From Gammaproteobacteria bacterium (GTDB taxonomy: Bacteria; Pseudomonadota; Gammaproteobacteria; JACKNK01), in NCBI GenBank assembly GCA_024234895.1, contig JACKNJ010000004.1:124001-188000 (forward strand): a stretch of DNA of 64,000 nucleotides. The letters are read 5' to 3'. Under the pieces are notes generated by a model that ran no database searches, was not told the DNA's origin, and saw only the letters and a program-made list of their open reading frames with translations. Numbering within the stretch: the stretch's first letter is position 1; each line of letters begins with the position of its first letter. Of this stretch, positions 53,453-61,417 are shown piece after piece. The position numbers and the translations under genes were made by a program.

Positions 53453-54559
53453 ATGAGTGCCGTTCTGAACTCGCGGTTCAGCCCGCCGCAGGGATGGCAT
53501 GCCCTGCTCGCGCATTGGGAAACCTCATCCTGCATTGGGCCGGAGCAGCGCATCGATCTGATGACCGCCCTGCGCCAGCAACTCGACCTGGACCCGGGCG
53601 TGCTGCATTCGCCCGAGGCCAGCGATCTGCGCGCGCGAATCCAGTGGCTCAGTCTGGCCATCGACGATCTCGCCCTGGCCATTGTCATTGGGGAGCGACG
53701 GATCGCACGTAACGAAGCCGATCTGAACGATGCCATCGACATCGCCATCGCCCTGTGGCGTCACGGCCACCACGGCGATGCGTTTGCGCTTTGCCGACGC
53801 CTGCTGTTGCTGAACCCGCACGCCGAACGTGCCTTGTCGGTGCTCCAGGACATCCTTGCCTGGGACCGCATCGTGTGGCCGCTCCCCATGCCGGCTGCCG
53901 CCTGGTGCGACGGCACGCTTACCCTGGAGCCACTCGGACACCACCATATCGACGACTTCGCCCACGCCTATATCGACCCGACCATCGCGGAACGCTGTTG
54001 CCTGCCGCATTTCGACAGCAACCGCGAATGGGATGACTGGCTCGATCGGAGCAACGGGTTCAACGACCAGATGACCTTCGGCGTCTGGCATGCCGACTGG
54101 GGATTCATCGGCTCGGTCAGCATGGTCATGGTCGGCGACATCGGCTTCTTCTACTACTGGATCGCACGCGCGTTCCAGGGCCAGGGCTTCGGCCCGCAAG
54201 CGGCGGCGCTGTTGTTCGACCTGGCGGAACAGGCCTGGGGCATGCGTTGCTGTTACGCCAAGGTGTTCACGGACAACACCGCCTCGATCCGCGCACTCAG
54301 CAAGCTCGGCTTCACCCCCACCGGCATTGCGATCCGCAGCGATCAGCGCGACGAGTGGCTTTACCGCTGGTCACCCGCACCGGATCGCCCCACCCCCGCG
54401 GAGCTCAGTGCCGAGGCGCACCGCCTGTTCGAGCGCATGGGGAGCACGACGCGGGTGTTGAGTTTGATCGTGCCAAGCCGACCCACCACGCATACGGCGA
54501 CATACGTTGCCCGTCCCGGCGACGACCCCAATGCCATCCGCAGGAAGGACCAGCCATGA
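53453..54559 (+). CDS. GNAT acetyltransferase with helical N-terminal domain, in the effector row
   Basis: A 368-residue protein. Residues 1-145 are helical and TPR-like (HGDAFALCRRLLLLNPHAERAL). Residues 155-305 are a RimJ/RimL-like GNAT domain: TLTLEPLGHHHIDDFAHAYID, IGFFYYWIARAFQGQGFGPQ with the acetyl-CoA-binding loop, then NTASIRALSKLGFT. It starts one base after the stop of the deaminase gene and overlaps the next gene by 4 bases. It could be an effector, a self-protection enzyme or an effector modifier; the sequence does not decide. Confidence 0.8.
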   Translation: MSAVLNSRFSPPQGWHALLAHWETSSCIGPEQRIDLMTALRQQLDLDPGVLHSPEASDLRARIQWLSLAIDDLALAIVIGERRIARNEADLNDAIDIAIALWRHGHHGDAFALCRRLLLLNPHAERALSVLQDILAWDRIVWPLPMPAAAWCDGTLTLEPLGHHHIDDFAHAYIDPTIAERCCLPHFDSNREWDDWLDRSNGFNDQMTFGVWHADWGFIGSVSMVMVGDIGFFYYWIARAFQGQGFGPQAAALLFDLAEQAWGMRCCYAKVFTDNTASIRALSKLGFTPTGIAIRSDQRDEWLYRWSPAPDRPTPAELSAEAHRLFERMGSTTRVLSLIVPSRPTTHTATYVARPGDDPNAIRRKDQP

Positions 54560-55563
54560 GCGACGCACCCAAGGGCGGCACCTCGCACCATTTCCCGTCG
54601 TTACAGACGATTTCAGACGCCCGCGCGAGCTCGAACTCCAGCTCCAGCGGGCTCTCTTCGTTATCCGGGGCGCCACCGATGCGGGCCACGAAGCCGACGC
54701 CACCCCCGCCGTCGAACGCCCTGAATTCCCCATCCGGGGCACCGTCGAGCAGCCCCAGGACACGTCGGATTCTGGACCAGCCGGGAATCCTCATGCCGCC
54801 GCATGCGCCCTTGCCGCCCCACGAGATCGGCATGACCCCCAAGGAGGCGACGGCACTGCGCACGTTCGCCGTGCGCAAGGGCGTCGATGTTTACGTTCGG
54901 GACGGCGGCCCTACCCGCCTAGCCCACGTCGGCGCGAGCGGCACACGCCCGAAGCCCGCCGGGCTGTACAACAAGACCGACAAGACCGGCGGCCATCTAG
55001 GGCTGGTGGTCACCGGTCCGGGCAATGCCCTCGACGACCATTCCGGTCGAGCCTTCGACGATCCCGGCTCGGTGGTGCGCGACAAGCATGGCAATTCCGT
55101 GCATGGCGACATCGACCTGCAACGCATGGATCGCGGCGGACAAAAACTCCCCGCGATCAAGTACATCCAGGACCTCAACGCACACCTGCGCACGTTCAGC
55201 GAGACGGCCCGACCGCGTGGCCCGGAGGAGACGTATACCGCGCTGCGCGTCCGCACCAGCGACAAGGTGCAGCACGGCGCCCACGACGAGTGGGAAGAGC
55301 GCAACAGCATGACCTACAACGGCGGACGCAACGCCGGCCCGCTGCCCGGCGTGACCAAGTTCAGCGGCAATCCCAGGCAGCGTGATGAGCACTATTCGAC
55401 CACTGCCGAGTACCGCCAGGAACTACGCAGAAAAGGCGCGGAATCGACCTATTCGGCCACCGCGTACGCGAAAGGTGCGCAACGCGACACCGCCGTCCAG
55501 AACCCGCACGGCAACCCGGTGACCATCAGCAAAGCGCCGATGTTCCCGAAGATCGGACGCTGA
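54556..55563 (+). CDS. Putative ExoY/edema-factor-like nucleotidyl cyclase effector
   Basis: A 335-residue protein with a Ser/Pro-rich N-terminus (1-75). The C-terminal domain follows the order of the anthrax edema factor/ExoY cyclases. First comes KPAGLYNKTDKTGGHLGLV, with Lys133, Lys140 and Lys143, like the Lys-rich KGFSVKGK segment of ExoY. Next is GDIDL with Asp185 and Asp187, like the metal-binding ADYDL. Last is VQHGAHDEWEE with His240, like the edema-factor NHGTEQDNEE segment. The catalytic Asn expected six residues after that His is not in register. If correct, it makes cAMP or another cyclic nucleotide inside a target cell. The start at 54556 overlaps the GNAT gene. Confidence 0.5.
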   Translation: MSDAPKGGTSHHFPSLQTISDARASSNSSSSGLSSLSGAPPMRATKPTPPPPSNALNSPSGAPSSSPRTRRILDQPGILMPPHAPLPPHEIGMTPKEATALRTFAVRKGVDVYVRDGGPTRLAHVGASGTRPKPAGLYNKTDKTGGHLGLVVTGPGNALDDHSGRAFDDPGSVVRDKHGNSVHGDIDLQRMDRGGQKLPAIKYIQDLNAHLRTFSETARPRGPEETYTALRVRTSDKVQHGAHDEWEERNSMTYNGGRNAGPLPGVTKFSGNPRQRDEHYSTTAEYRQELRRKGAESTYSATAYAKGAQRDTAVQNPHGNPVTISKAPMFPKIGR

Positions 55564-55597
55564 CAGCTAACGAACTGAACGTAAAAGGAATATCGCC

Positions 55598-56293
55598 ATG
55601 TCGATGTTGATACGCGGTCGCGGTTTCATCATGCACCCGGTGACTCAGGAAGCCGTTTCTGTTTCGCGCAAGGCCTTGATGGATAAAGTCGCGCCGAAGC
55701 AATACGTGAAGGTGGACGACGTCACCGAGCGCATGCGCAGCGCCAAGGCGCAATCGCCCACGCTGGAACAACTCGACACCGGTCTGTTGTCTGCCATGAA
55801 GCAGCGGGTGCAGACCACAGTGCAGAGTGCCGTGCAGACCTACCAACGCGCCTTTCCCTTCGGCCACCTTGCGCCAGAGCACTCCGCCGAGAACATTGCC
55901 CGGGTGAAGCTGGCGAACAGCTTCAAGCCGCTGACCATGGAATATCACCCCGGCATCGCCCCGCACTACGACCCGAAGGCCAACAAGGTCTCGGTCATGA
56001 TGCCGGGCGATGCCAGCGCGCTCGGTCATGAGATGCAGCACGCCCATGACCATTTATCCCGTTTTCTGGACCTCGACGACGACCACCACAAGCTCCATTC
56101 CGAGGTACGTGCGTTCCATGCGCAGGGCCAGATATCCCGGGAACTGACCGGCGGCGACCCGAAAAACTGGGAAGGACGCAGCGCCTTGCAGATGGCTCGT
56201 TCCTACGAAGGCAAGACCGCGAAAGGCTATCGGGGGACGCTGGAAAGCTCCCTGGATGCCGTTCTTCAATGGCAGAAGAAAGCCAAATATTGA
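55598..56293 (+). CDS. Putative HExxH zinc metalloprotease effector
   Basis: A 231-residue protein. SALGHEMQHAHDH holds the zinc motif His144-Glu145-x-x-His148, and HSEVRAF gives Glu169 as a possible third ligand. This resembles the M91/NleD-like and related effector peptidases in size and layout, though the family cannot be fixed by eye. A clear N-terminal signal peptide is absent. It lies between the cyclase gene and the C80-like gene, all in the same orientation with short gaps. Confidence 0.6.
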   Translation: MSMLIRGRGFIMHPVTQEAVSVSRKALMDKVAPKQYVKVDDVTERMRSAKAQSPTLEQLDTGLLSAMKQRVQTTVQSAVQTYQRAFPFGHLAPEHSAENIARVKLANSFKPLTMEYHPGIAPHYDPKANKVSVMMPGDASALGHEMQHAHDHLSRFLDLDDDHHKLHSEVRAFHAQGQISRELTGGDPKNWEGRSALQMARSYEGKTAKGYRGTLESSLDAVLQWQKKAKY

Positions 56294-56320
56294 TCAATCC
56301 GGGCAAAGGAGAATATTGAA

Positions 56321-57337
56321 ATGAACCCGATCAGACACCGCCACGCCTATCTGCACTCCACTCTCGCCGGGGAGACAGAACACGTCGTCGCCGCTGCGAC
56401 GGAGTTGCGCGCTCACAAGAACAAGCAAGGGGTGCAAGCCGGACATCTGTTCGTCGACAGCGCACAGGCCAAGAACACCACCAAAACCATCCTGTTCGAG
56501 GAAATGGGCAAATTGCGCGCCGGAAAAACCTGGAATCAGTTCACCCAGGACGCGAGGGCCTTTGCGAAGTACCAGAACCTCAAGCATGCCGCCGCGAATC
56601 TCGTGGACTTGAGCGACCAGAACGCCAACATCCAGTTTCGCGGTCCACAGGACAAGCTGTACGTAAAAGGACACGGCAGCGCGACGAACAGTGAATCGAT
56701 CAGCACCATCGCACGCACAAACGCCCCATTCGGTCAACGCTCGGTCAAGGAGTCGCTCACCATTCGTCATCAGATACGCGACGTGGCGAGCGGCGTCATG
56801 AACGTCGGCGAAAAACTCGGCCAGGACCACCTGGATGTCCGCCTGACCTCATGCGGCAGCGGCGGCGGGCTGACGTTCGATCCGCAAGGCATCCGGCCCA
56901 GCCCGGGCGGAAGCGCGGCAGGCCGCCTAAAGCACGAACTCAGTCACCGCGACGCGAACGTGACCTACGACGTGCATGGCTATCAGGGATCGAGCAATTC
57001 GACCAATCCGGTCCGGTTCGCGAACAATCAGCGGCATTTCCAAACCACCGTCAAATTTCACGACCTGGATCATCTCAATCCGCAGCAGATCCCACTTCAG
57101 CCGTTCGTGGACAAGTTCGGCGCAAATCCGGATATCGGCATCGCCACGCGCAAGGTCCCGATACTTCAGGGCATATCCGATGCCCCGCAGAACCCGGGCA
57201 TGCAGGAGAAAATCGATCGACTCAATACCCTGCGGGGTCCCAACCCGGACAACACCATCCGACGCACCCTTTATAAACCCACGGACCAAGGCATTTCCGT
57301 CACCACCCGCCGCAGTCAGGCGCGCGTCCGGTTCTAG
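56321..57337 (+). CDS. Putative C80-like cysteine protease effector
   Basis: A 338-residue protein. KLYVKGHGSATN, with His118, and DVRLTSCGSGGGL, with Cys178, echo the His and Cys motifs of caspase-fold peptidases such as the C80 self-processing domain of RTX/MARTX toxins. The order (GHG first, then the Cys on a beta strand) fits. Residues 1-100 are helical, and the tail is basic. Base composition is less GC-rich than the T6SS genes. Function is inferred from two motifs only. Confidence 0.48.
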   Translation: MNPIRHRHAYLHSTLAGETEHVVAAATELRAHKNKQGVQAGHLFVDSAQAKNTTKTILFEEMGKLRAGKTWNQFTQDARAFAKYQNLKHAAANLVDLSDQNANIQFRGPQDKLYVKGHGSATNSESISTIARTNAPFGQRSVKESLTIRHQIRDVASGVMNVGEKLGQDHLDVRLTSCGSGGGLTFDPQGIRPSPGGSAAGRLKHELSHRDANVTYDVHGYQGSSNSTNPVRFANNQRHFQTTVKFHDLDHLNPQQIPLQPFVDKFGANPDIGIATRKVPILQGISDAPQNPGMQEKIDRLNTLRGPNPDNTIRRTLYKPTDQGISVTTRRSQARVRF

Positions 57338-57404
57338 GCAGGAAGCGAGGTCGATATGTCGCCGGTCCGCTCCCTGCCGACGCCGCGCGGAGATGGTTCA
57401 GCGG

Positions 57405-57761
57405 TCATTTTCGGCCTCGATTGCGCGGGGGTGACAATCCCCCGTTCAAGGCGGCGCGGGTTTGCTCATCGGCCTGATGCGAGAGGATGGTCTGCGTCCG
57501 CGTCGTCACAGGCTGATCGATATTCGCGGGAGCCTGTCCGCGCGGTGATGGGCGATAGCCCTGGTAAGCGGCGACGGCACCGACGCGACGGCGTTCTGCC
57601 TCCTCATCAAGCACGTCGTCCGGGTGCGCGAGTACCAGTTCCATGCCCGCACCGTCAGCACGCCTGACCAGGTGGTAAGTGTGCTCGCCGATCTTCACGA
57701 CCTTGGGAATCGGATCTTCGTCAACCATGGCGCGCAGTATGGGCGAGATCGAACGTTTCAT
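57405..57761 (-). CDS. Hypothetical protein on the opposite strand inside the effector row
   Basis: A 118-residue frame beginning MKRSISPILRAMVDED. The N-terminal half (KVVKIGEHTYHLVRRADG, then GMELVLAHPDDVLDEEAERRR) has balanced protein-like composition. The C-terminal half is basic and polar. It lies in the 453-base gap between two + strand effector genes and overlaps neither. No ribosome site stands out and no family is recognised. It could be a real gene, perhaps an immunity gene, or chance coding in GC-rich DNA. Confidence 0.4.
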   Translation of the reverse strand: MKRSISPILRAMVDEDPIPKVVKIGEHTYHLVRRADGAGMELVLAHPDDVLDEEAERRRVGAVAAYQGYRPSPRGQAPANIDQPVTTRTQTILSHQADEQTRAALNGGLSPPRNRGRK

Positions 57762-57790
57762 GAGGCCACATCCGACCTTGGCCCACCCCG

Positions 57791-59344
57791 ATGAGTGACG
57801 GACGCAGCCCTTTCGGGGCACCTTCCGGCAGCAGGAAAACGTCTCGCTCCACGTTCGAAAACAGCGGGAGTTCGATCGATGCAATGCAAGCCGTGGAGGA
57901 GTCAAGGAAAAAGCCGCGTAGAACCTATTCTCAACCTGGCGGCCAGCCCTCGGTGGTTTCGCTCAGCCCGTCATCCGAGTCCTCGTCCCGCTTTCTATCG
58001 CGGATTCGGCAGCGCGACCGATCCGCCTCGCGATCTTCCGGATTCGTCTCCCTGGGTGAACAACGTCGTTCACCATCCCCCCCACCGGAATTCATGGATC
58101 TGGGATCATTTTCCCCGTCTTCATCGTCTTCATCGTCTTCATCGTCTTCATCGTCTTCATCGTCTTCATCGTCTTCATCGTCTTCATCGTCTTCCTCGTC
58201 CTCGTATTCGTCATTTTCCTCGCCATCGCTGGGCCAGCGATCACGCACCGTGAGCCGCCTTCAAGGCACATCGTCATCGCCGGATTCCCATTCTTTCTCC
58301 GTCCCCAAGATCACGCTGAACACCAATCGGACCTATGCGCTGGACGATCTGATTGACGACGACGCCCCGGTCAGTGGGCAGGGCGCGCATTGGCACGAGT
58401 TCTCGACGATCCGCTTCGACTCCAAGGCGCAAGCGCGGAAATATCGAGAGGCAACCGGGCTGGACACCAAAACCAATGTCCGTCAGGACTGGGGACAAGG
58501 CACCTCCGGCAGGTTGTACCGCTCGCGACGTGGATCGATCAGCGGTTCGGTGACCGACCCCAAAGATGGCAGCGTCTCGATGTTCCGGTTTTCATCCTTC
58601 GCCACGTCCAAGGCACTCCGACAGGGCGGTGACAGTGATGATTTCGTCGACAGCTACACCCAGGCCATGCAAAAAATGGCCACGCGGGCAAAAAAATCGA
58701 ACAACTCCAACGACAGCATCAACGCCGTCGCCTCGGATATCGGCAAGGTCGCGTTCGCGGACGGCGAGTTTCAATTGACCCGCGCCACCCACGCGTCAGG
58801 CTTCTCGGGGAAGGGGTTGGGGAAAATGAGCAAATCGGACAAGGAGTCCGTGTTTCACCACAGCATCGAGACCGCTGAAGCTCTGGGTAACACACCCACT
58901 CCGGCGCAGACCTATCATTCCGAACCGATGGCCCTTGCACTTCATGAGCAGGAACGCGGCAGCAGACTGCGCGACGAACCCGACCTGATCGCGATGGTGA
59001 CCAGCATTCCCAACCAGGTGTGCCGCAACTGTGGCAACACCTTCATCAAGGCGATGGGCGAAAACAGCTTCGTGTCCGGGATGCCTGGATTGCCATTCGG
59101 GGGACAGAAACCCGGCATCGAATCCAATCCGCAACTGGGCAGGGGCACGACCAGCAAGACCCCACCGGCCAGCGAGTTGCGCACGATGGCGAGAAACCTC
59201 CGCGAGATCGAGCAGATTCACGCCTATCACGGCAGCAACGGGCAACCGTCGACCCGCTCCTCTTCAAGTTCGTCGTCCACTTCCTCCTCAAGCGCCTCCT
59301 CCAGCTCATCGTCATCATCCTCATCACGAGGACGCAATGGCTGA
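57791..59344 (+). CDS. Putative T6SS effector with second deaminase motif (HSE...CxxC) and Ser-rich N-terminus
   Basis: A 517-residue protein. Residues 1-180 are dominated by Ser, Arg and Pro, with basic clusters (SRKKPRRTYS, SRIRQRDRSASRSS) and a long pure Ser tract encoded by 9-base repeats. The C-terminal region has a deaminase-type site: TYHSEPMALALHEQ with His376 and Glu378, and VCRNCGNTF with Cys411 and Cys414. This matches the HxE/CxxC zinc-site spacing of toxin deaminases, possibly the XOO_2897-like or YwqJ-like groups. The C-terminus is again Ser-rich. A DUF6150 gene follows 60 bases later. Confidence 0.6.
   Translation: MSDGRSPFGAPSGSRKTSRSTFENSGSSIDAMQAVEESRKKPRRTYSQPGGQPSVVSLSPSSESSSRFLSRIRQRDRSASRSSGFVSLGEQRRSPSPPPEFMDLGSFSPSSSSSSSSSSSSSSSSSSSSSSSSSSSSSYSSFSSPSLGQRSRTVSRLQGTSSSPDSHSFSVPKITLNTNRTYALDDLIDDDAPVSGQGAHWHEFSTIRFDSKAQARKYREATGLDTKTNVRQDWGQGTSGRLYRSRRGSISGSVTDPKDGSVSMFRFSSFATSKALRQGGDSDDFVDSYTQAMQKMATRAKKSNNSNDSINAVASDIGKVAFADGEFQLTRATHASGFSGKGLGKMSKSDKESVFHHSIETAEALGNTPTPAQTYHSEPMALALHEQERGSRLRDEPDLIAMVTSIPNQVCRNCGNTFIKAMGENSFVSGMPGLPFGGQKPGIESNPQLGRGTTSKTPPASELRTMARNLREIEQIHAYHGSNGQPSTRSSSSSSSTSSSSASSSSSSSSSSRGRNG
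58116..58196. repeat. Nine-base tandem repeat encoding a Ser tract
   Basis: Eight perfect copies of CGTCTTCAT followed by one copy with a single change. The unit is a multiple of three, so copy-number changes would lengthen or shorten the Ser tract without shifting the frame. Confidence 0.95.
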
Positions 59345-59404
59345 ATCAGACCCCCACATTCGGCGCTGCCATGCACTCACCCTGGGCTGGGGAGACTGAC
59401 GGTC

Positions 59405-59686
59405 ATGGCGCGCATCTATCAGACGCGCGACATGGGCATGGCGGATATCCGCGCGGCCCTGGTCGATCGCCCCGGCGAGGCCGATCTGTGTGTCTTGCGG
59501 GTGGCTTCCTGGGGCTTCGCGAACGGCGACGCGCGTTGGTATATCTGCCGAAACCGTCAGGACGCGCAGGTCTGCGTCTGGTTCGGCAGTCGCGGCATGG
59601 CGGAGGTGAAGATCTGTTTCGTGTCCGATCACACCCAGGCCGGGTGGAACACGGCACATCGTCTGCGTGGACGCTTCGGACGCTGA
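59405..59686 (+). CDS. DUF6150 family protein
   Basis: A 93-residue protein with the short internal repeats typical of DUF6150: MGMADIRAALVDRPGEADLCVLRV, then ARWYICRNRQDAQVCVWFGSRGMAEVKICFV. The family has no established role. It follows the second deaminase gene closely and in the same direction, so it is a candidate immunity protein, but the family also occurs away from toxins. Confidence 0.72.
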   Translation: MARIYQTRDMGMADIRAALVDRPGEADLCVLRVASWGFANGDARWYICRNRQDAQVCVWFGSRGMAEVKICFVSDHTQAGWNTAHRLRGRFGR

Positions 59687-59726
59687 CCGTCCCGGTTCCG
59701 ATCGCCTTCGCCCGGAACGGCGCGGA

Positions 59727-60209
59727 TCACTTCTTCGCGGGCGGCGGCGGAATCAACACGATTTCGGGATTGGCCGCGCCCTGAAGCGTGTCGTTCAGGA
59801 TGGATCGATCCCGCTCTACGGCAACCTCATCGTCGTACTCACCGGCAATCAGCAGTTGCCACACCGCGCCGCTGTTGTCCTGCACCGCGATGAACCGCAC
59901 CGAATACCCCAGCCTCGCGACCTCCATGGCAAGCCCCTCGCCGCCCTGCGTACTGGTGAACAGCCCGAGACCAAGACCGAGTTTTTCACCCTTGGCGAGA
60001 CTCAACGGGCGTTGCACCTGGGCATAGGGGATCGGCGGGGCCGCATCCTCTTCGGCTTTTGCAGCGGGTGTCTTCGTCGACGCGGTCGCAGACGAATTGC
60101 CGGTTACCCGGTCGATCTGACCCTGGACCGCATTGCGCCAACTGTCCGGCGCGAACATACCGCCCGCGAAGACCCCGGCCACCAGGGCCGCAGTGATGAG
60201 CTTGTTCAT
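59727..60209 (-). CDS. Exported or anchored protein with SPOR-like domain
   Basis: A 160-residue protein. An N-terminal hydrophobic segment (residues 3-19, ITAALVAGVFAGGMFAP) is followed by a Ser/Thr/Ala-rich linker and a C-terminal beta-alpha-beta domain. That domain includes LGLGLFTSTQGGEGLAMEVARLGYSVRFI and WQLLIAGEY, which resembles SPOR domains that bind denuded peptidoglycan. The end is Pro- and Lys-rich. It is divergent from the sugar dehydrogenase gene. Confidence 0.68.
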   Translation of the reverse strand: MNKLITAALVAGVFAGGMFAPDSWRNAVQGQIDRVTGNSSATASTKTPAAKAEEDAAPPIPYAQVQRPLSLAKGEKLGLGLGLFTSTQGGEGLAMEVARLGYSVRFIAVQDNSGAVWQLLIAGEYDDEVAVERDRSILNDTLQGAANPEIVLIPPPPAKK

Positions 60210-60289
60210 GAAGCGCAGTTTACCGGGTCGGCTGAAACCGTCTCAGCCTATACGATTGGCGGCATTGCCCGGCTGGAGAACGCCGCACC

Positions 60290-61414
60290 ATGACGTACCG
60301 CCCCGACAAACTGTTCCTTAGCTTCGCGTTGTTCCTGTGCGTCTGGCCACTGTCCGTAGCGGCGATCGATTCGGAACCCCGGACGGTTCATGCCGAGATC
60401 GTCGTCGAGGGCCTGTCCCATCCCTGGTCGGTCGCCTTTCTGCCCGATGGCCGCACCCTGATCAGCGAGCGCAGCGGCCAGTTGCGGGTTGTCGACCCCA
60501 ACGGGACGCTCCTGGCCGAGCCGGTGTCCGGACTGCCCGTCATCCGACAACATGGCCAGGGCGGCCTGCTGGATGTGGTGCTGCATCCGGACTTCGCAAA
60601 CAACGGCTGGGTGTACGTCTCGTACGCGGAGGCCGGCCCCGATGGGTATGGCACCGCAGTCGGGCGCGGTCGCCTCAACGGGATGCAGTTGGACAGCTTC
60701 GAGGTGCTGTTCCGTCTGCAACCCAGGACCCGTTCCGCCCACCACTTCGGTTCGCGTCTGGTCTTCGATCGCGACGGCTATCTGTTCATCACGCTCGGTG
60801 ACCGGGGCGACATGGACCGCGCCCAGGACCTTGGCGATCACGCCGGTTCGCTGATCCGCCTGCACGACGACGGTCGCGTGCCGATCGACAACCCGTTCGT
60901 GAACACCCCGGGCGCGCGCCCTGAGATCTACAGCTACGGCCACCGCAACATGCAGGGCGCGACCCTGAACCCGTTCACCGGCGAGCTCTGGACGCACGAA
61001 CACGGTCCCCAGGGCGGCGACGAGATCAACATTCCGAAAGCGGGTGTGAACCACGGCTGGCCGGTCATCACCTACGGCGTGAACTACGGGTTCGGCACGC
61101 CGATCGGCGAAGGCACGCACAAGGCAGGCATGGCGCAGCCGTTGTACTACTGGGTGCCGTCGATCGCGCCGTCCGGCATGACTTTCTACGACGGCGATGT
61201 CCATCCCGGCTGGCGCGGCAACCTGTTCGTCGGTTCGCTGAAGTTCCAGCTACTGGTTCGTCTCGAGATCGAGGACAGTCGCGTCGTCCACGAGGAGCGC
61301 ATGTTCGAACAGGAATTCGGTCGCATCCGCGATGTCCGCCAAGGGCCGGACGGCCATCTCTACCTGCTCACCGACGCCGACGACGGCAAGCTGATCCGCC
61401 TGTTGCCCCGTTGA
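60290..61414 (+). CDS. PQQ-dependent aldose sugar dehydrogenase (YliI/Asd-like)
   Basis: A 374-residue periplasmic beta-propeller enzyme of the soluble PQQ glucose/aldose dehydrogenase family. The signal peptide (residues 1-25) ends near SVAAIDS. LSHPWSVAFLPDGRTLISERSGQL, YSYGHRNMQGATLNP, EHGPQGGDEIN and the propeller repeats match Asd/YliI. The enzyme oxidises sugars, passing electrons to a quinone. No PQQ synthesis genes are in the window. Confidence 0.9.
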   Translation: MTYRPDKLFLSFALFLCVWPLSVAAIDSEPRTVHAEIVVEGLSHPWSVAFLPDGRTLISERSGQLRVVDPNGTLLAEPVSGLPVIRQHGQGGLLDVVLHPDFANNGWVYVSYAEAGPDGYGTAVGRGRLNGMQLDSFEVLFRLQPRTRSAHHFGSRLVFDRDGYLFITLGDRGDMDRAQDLGDHAGSLIRLHDDGRVPIDNPFVNTPGARPEIYSYGHRNMQGATLNPFTGELWTHEHGPQGGDEINIPKAGVNHGWPVITYGVNYGFGTPIGEGTHKAGMAQPLYYWVPSIAPSGMTFYDGDVHPGWRGNLFVGSLKFQLLVRLEIEDSRVVHEERMFEQEFGRIRDVRQGPDGHLYLLTDADDGKLIRLLPR

Positions 61415-61417
61415 CGC

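Noticed and set aside
58116..58196. Possible CRISPR-like array
   Set aside because: Units are nine bases with no spacers between them. This is a simple coding microsatellite.
57931..58248. An Asp/Glu-rich minus-strand frame over the Ser tract
   Set aside because: It is just the complement of the 9-base repeat that encodes Ser on the + strand. The + strand frame has a deaminase motif and gene context.
59338..59400. A 20-codon frame (start overlapping the stop of the second deaminase gene)
   Set aside because: It is too short, shows no protein-like pattern and has no clear ribosome site. The ATGGC overlap is likely chance.
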